From: NORP181 sp047623555
Lineage (GTDB): Bacteria; Pseudomonadota; Alphaproteobacteria; Rhodobacterales; Rhodobacteraceae
DNA: 64,000 nt
Assembly (NCBI GenBank): GCA_047623555.1
Contig: JBLHMP010000003.1
Span: 1-64,000 of the forward strand
Reading direction: 5' to 3'
A program made the translations under genes and the position numbers. The notes under the pieces were generated by a model. It was not told the origin of the DNA. It ran no database searches and worked only from the letters and a program-made list of their open reading frames with translations. This document shows positions 62,225 to 64,000 of the stretch, one piece after another. Every line of letters starts with the position of its first letter. Position 1 is the first letter of the stretch.

Positions 62225-62554
62225 TTCCTACCCGGCCCAGACAATTTTGTTGCTTTTTTGAAGCACTAGCACGAAACGCGAACATCCGCCAAGCTATTTG
62301 CACAAACGTCGAAAACGACGTCGCCAGCAAGCGAAACGACAAAAGGCGAGAACGCGACATGAAAATGGTCGAAACACGACGCCCGATATCTCGTATTTTC
62401 GTATATTTTTAAGGGGTGTTACGCGAATTCCCAGCTATGCAAAAACTGCATATGAGAGTTGCGTTTTTTGCGTCTTGTCCGGTCAATGTCTCAGCCCTAT
62501 TTGCCCCTCAGAAGAACGTAACAACTCGGCAACACCGAAAAAAAGGACACGGAC
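62225..62554. promoter_or_regulatory. Divergent ruvC / DUF1127 promoter region (330 bp)
   Basis: No gene supported. Contains a GCAC-N7-GAAC element (62269-62283), one base off the alphaproteobacterial LexA consensus GAAC-N7-GAAC, 45 bp from ruvC. Contains also dyads ACGTCG-AAAA-CGACGT (62306-62321) and GTCG-AAACA-CGAC (62368-62380), with a related half between them. Regulators not known. Confidence 0.45.
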
Positions 62555-62773
62555 ATGGCTGCAATCGAAACAAACCGCACACCCTATGGCACACTCGACT
62601 TGGTTGCCCGCATCAACGCGACTCTGATGTCCGTTGTCGGAACCTTCGCCAGCTGGAATGACGCACGCGTCACCCGCAACGCTTTGTCAGGACTGACCAA
62701 TCGCGAATTGGACGATATTGGTCTCATCCGTGGCGACATTGATATGGTTGCAAACGGCGTAAGCCGCTTCTGA
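62555..62773 (+). CDS. DUF1127 small protein
   Basis: 72 residues. The C-terminal LSGLTNRELDDIGLIRGDID is the DUF1127 (YjiS-like) motif. Such small proteins are common in alphaproteobacteria and tied to stress, phosphate or RNA-based control; this one has no known role. Start ATG 62555 with AAAAAGGACACGG upstream. Two hairpins follow, the second a clear terminator. Confidence 0.88.
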   Translation: MAAIETNRTPYGTLDLVARINATLMSVVGTFASWNDARVTRNALSGLTNRELDDIGLIRGDIDMVANGVSRF

Positions 62774-62779
62774 ATAAGC

Positions 62780-62805
62780 GGTGTCGATAGACATCTGTCG
62801 ACACC
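62780..62805 (+). repeat. Stem-loop after the DUF1127 gene
   Basis: GGTGTCGA and TCGACACC arms with a ten-base loop, seven bases past the stop. Confidence 0.6.
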
Positions 62806-62823
62806 CACCTAATCAACGACGGC

Positions 62824-62856
62824 AAACGCCGCGCGATCACATCGCGTGGCGTTTTT
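62824..62856 (+). terminator. Rho-independent terminator of the DUF1127 gene
   Basis: A 14-position stem AAACGCCGCGCGAT / ATCGCGTGGCGTTT (one G-T pair), CAC loop and trailing T. Confidence 0.85.
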
Positions 62857-62886
62857 GATTTGCAGCTTACTTACTGTGAATTCAAT

Positions 62887-63231
62887 TCAGCGCAGGATCG
62901 GCCCAATCTGCTGCGCCACCATGTCAGAGACTGGATCACTTTGCATGACCCATGCTCCGGCCTGTTCAACAACAGTGCCGTTTTCCAACTTAGCAACCCG
63001 TTCGCTATAGGCGTCGGATCCAATATTGGCGATCAAAAATCCCTTGAACACGACAAACGCCATCACAAATAGGATCAACGCTTTGACGGGAATCCGGGGA
63101 CGTGTCCGATACGGGCGCGCAACAAGCAGCCCATCAGACCGCATCCGGGTGACATATCCACGCGACAAAGCGCGGCGCTTGCGACCAAGACTAATTACGC
63201 GTTGGTCAAACTCTAGATGGTGCTGGACCAT
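62887..63231 (-). CDS. Hypothetical single-pass membrane protein
   Basis: 114 residues from ATG 63231 with GGAGG upstream. Basic N-terminus (LGRKRRALSRGYVTRMR, RPYRTRPR), one membrane segment (ALILFVMAFVVFKGFLIANI), then a short C-terminal domain. Not recognised; a positive-inside N-in orientation is expected. Convergent with the DUF1127 gene. Confidence 0.7.
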   Translation of the reverse strand: MVQHHLEFDQRVISLGRKRRALSRGYVTRMRSDGLLVARPYRTRPRIPVKALILFVMAFVVFKGFLIANIGSDAYSERVAKLENGTVVEQAGAWVMQSDPVSDMVAQQIGPILR

Positions 63232-63345
63232 AGCAACCTCCGTTATCTGGCCCCCGCCAGCGGATATGGCTTTATCGTGCCCAAATCTGGCAGAAACGGG
63301 GCAAAAATGGGGCAGCTGCCTCAAATGCCCCTAAAATTGTCTAAT

Positions 63346-64000
63346 TCAGGACATCTTTCGAAGCGTTAGCGTCGACCAGTCACCAATCTCAGCGCTATGG
63401 ATAAGATTGATACCAGATCGTGCATAAACAGCCGTCACATCTGCGGCCTGTTCGTTCAGAATCCCGGAAAGTATGGCATAGCCACCGTCGCGCAGATGGT
63501 CGGCCATATCCGGAGCCAGCGCAATTAACGGGCCTTTCAGGATATTTGCAAAGATCAGATCATAGGGGGCTGCGGCATGCAGATCGTCATGGTCAAACCC
63601 AGCGGCCTCAACACAGGCCACTTTGCCATCCATGGCGTTGGCGCGCAAATTGGCCATCGCCACGTCCACCGCAACACAATCAATGTCGCTGGCCAGGATC
63701 GTCACCGGCCAGATCCGCGCCGCCGCCATCGCCAACACAGCAGTACCACAGCCAATGTCAGCGACGCGATCCGCCGTGAACCCGTCGCTGATCAACCGAT
63801 CCAGTGCTTTCAGGCAGCCCAGCGTGGTGCCGTGATGCCCGGTGCCAAAGGCCATCGCCGCCTCGATCAGCAATGGCACCGCGTCGTCGGGCACCTTGTC
63901 TGCGTCATGGCTGCCGTAAACAAAGAACCGCCCGGCCTGAACCGGCGACAATTCGCGGCGCACATGGGCCACCCAATCGGTTTCGGGCACCTCAGAGACC
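63346..64000 (-). CDS. prmA: Ribosomal protein L11 methyltransferase, 3' part
   Basis: 218 residues visible; the start lies right of the window. AMAFGTGHHGTTLGCLKALD and the SAM motif VADIGCGTAVLAMAAA, then the substrate-site YDLIFANILKGPLIALAP, identify PrmA. It trimethylates L11 lysines. C-terminus STLTLRKMS is typical. Confidence 0.93.
   Translation of the reverse strand, partial: VSEVPETDWVAHVRRELSPVQAGRFFVYGSHDADKVPDDAVPLLIEAAMAFGTGHHGTTLGCLKALDRLISDGFTADRVADIGCGTAVLAMAAARIWPVTILASDIDCVAVDVAMANLRANAMDGKVACVEAAGFDHDDLHAAAPYDLIFANILKGPLIALAPDMADHLRDGGYAILSGILNEQAADVTAVYARSGINLIHSAEIGDWSTLTLRKMS

Overview
The window looks like a chromosome segment of a Rhodobacteraceae (Roseobacter-type) alphaproteobacterium. 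This rests on gene order and protein type: the aa3 oxidase order ctaC-ctaB-(small protein)-ctaG-ctaE-surf1-thrC-M16 peptidase, a tad/Flp pilus locus followed by an AAA ATPase, a 3-hydroxyisobutyrate-dehydrogenase-like gene, the Lhr-type helicase/PdeM pair, a complete ruvC-ruvA-ruvB-x-ybgC-tolQRAB-pal-cpoB-tilS-ftsH block, and two-subunit 3-oxoacid CoA-transferase. I saw no rRNA, tRNA, CRISPR array or insertion sequence.

Layout. 0-8.5 kb is an accessory, decaying region: a frameshifted tyrosine integrase at the left edge, a flavin-reductase-like gene, a multiply broken hexapeptide acetyltransferase, a SulP transporter, a membrane 'oxidoreductase' interrupted by TGA, mtnP, a frameshifted DUF418-like membrane protein and an AT-rich stretch with a probably frameshifted hypothetical. 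8.5-16.8 kb: LysE exporter, apt, FAD-linked 2-hydroxyacid dehydrogenase, two divergent PLP enzymes, GNAT acetyltransferase, M16 peptidase, thrC. 16.8-21 kb: aa3 cytochrome oxidase assembly and subunits. 21-28.5 kb: tldD, dprA, a broken secreted protein, topA, scoA/scoB. 28.5-42 kb: lytic transglycosylase diverging from the tad pilus operon (two pilin-like genes, cpaB, secretin, OmpA lipoprotein, cpaE, cpaF, tadB, tadC, tadD, a second TPR lipoprotein, prepilin peptidase, AAA ATPase). 42-47 kb: dehydrogenase, helicase, PdeM, LytTR regulator. 47-50.5 kb: folD and fhs (one-carbon folate) and a MOSC protein. 50.5-62.2 kb: ftsH, tilS, Tol-Pal, ybgC, ruvBAC, all on the minus strand. 62.2-64 kb: a DUF1127 protein, a small membrane protein and the 3' part of prmA.

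Main observations. (1) Six genes carry frameshifts or nonsense codons, all in dispensable genes and mostly in the left 8.5 kb, while housekeeping genes are intact; this looks like real gene decay rather than poor sequence. (2) The tadC/tadD junction carries six perfect copies of an 8-bp repeat in which every copy creates an ATG overlapping the previous TGA, so the ribosome meets five MIQ-stop mini-ORFs chained by ATGA before tadD. (3) Two 10-base G tracts sit where slippage would matter: inside the helicase ORF and as the apparent ribosome-binding site of the MOSC gene. (4) A near-consensus FNR box lies between tldD and the cytochrome oxidase operon. (5) A second pilin-like gene has a perfectly duplicated 24-bp tail.
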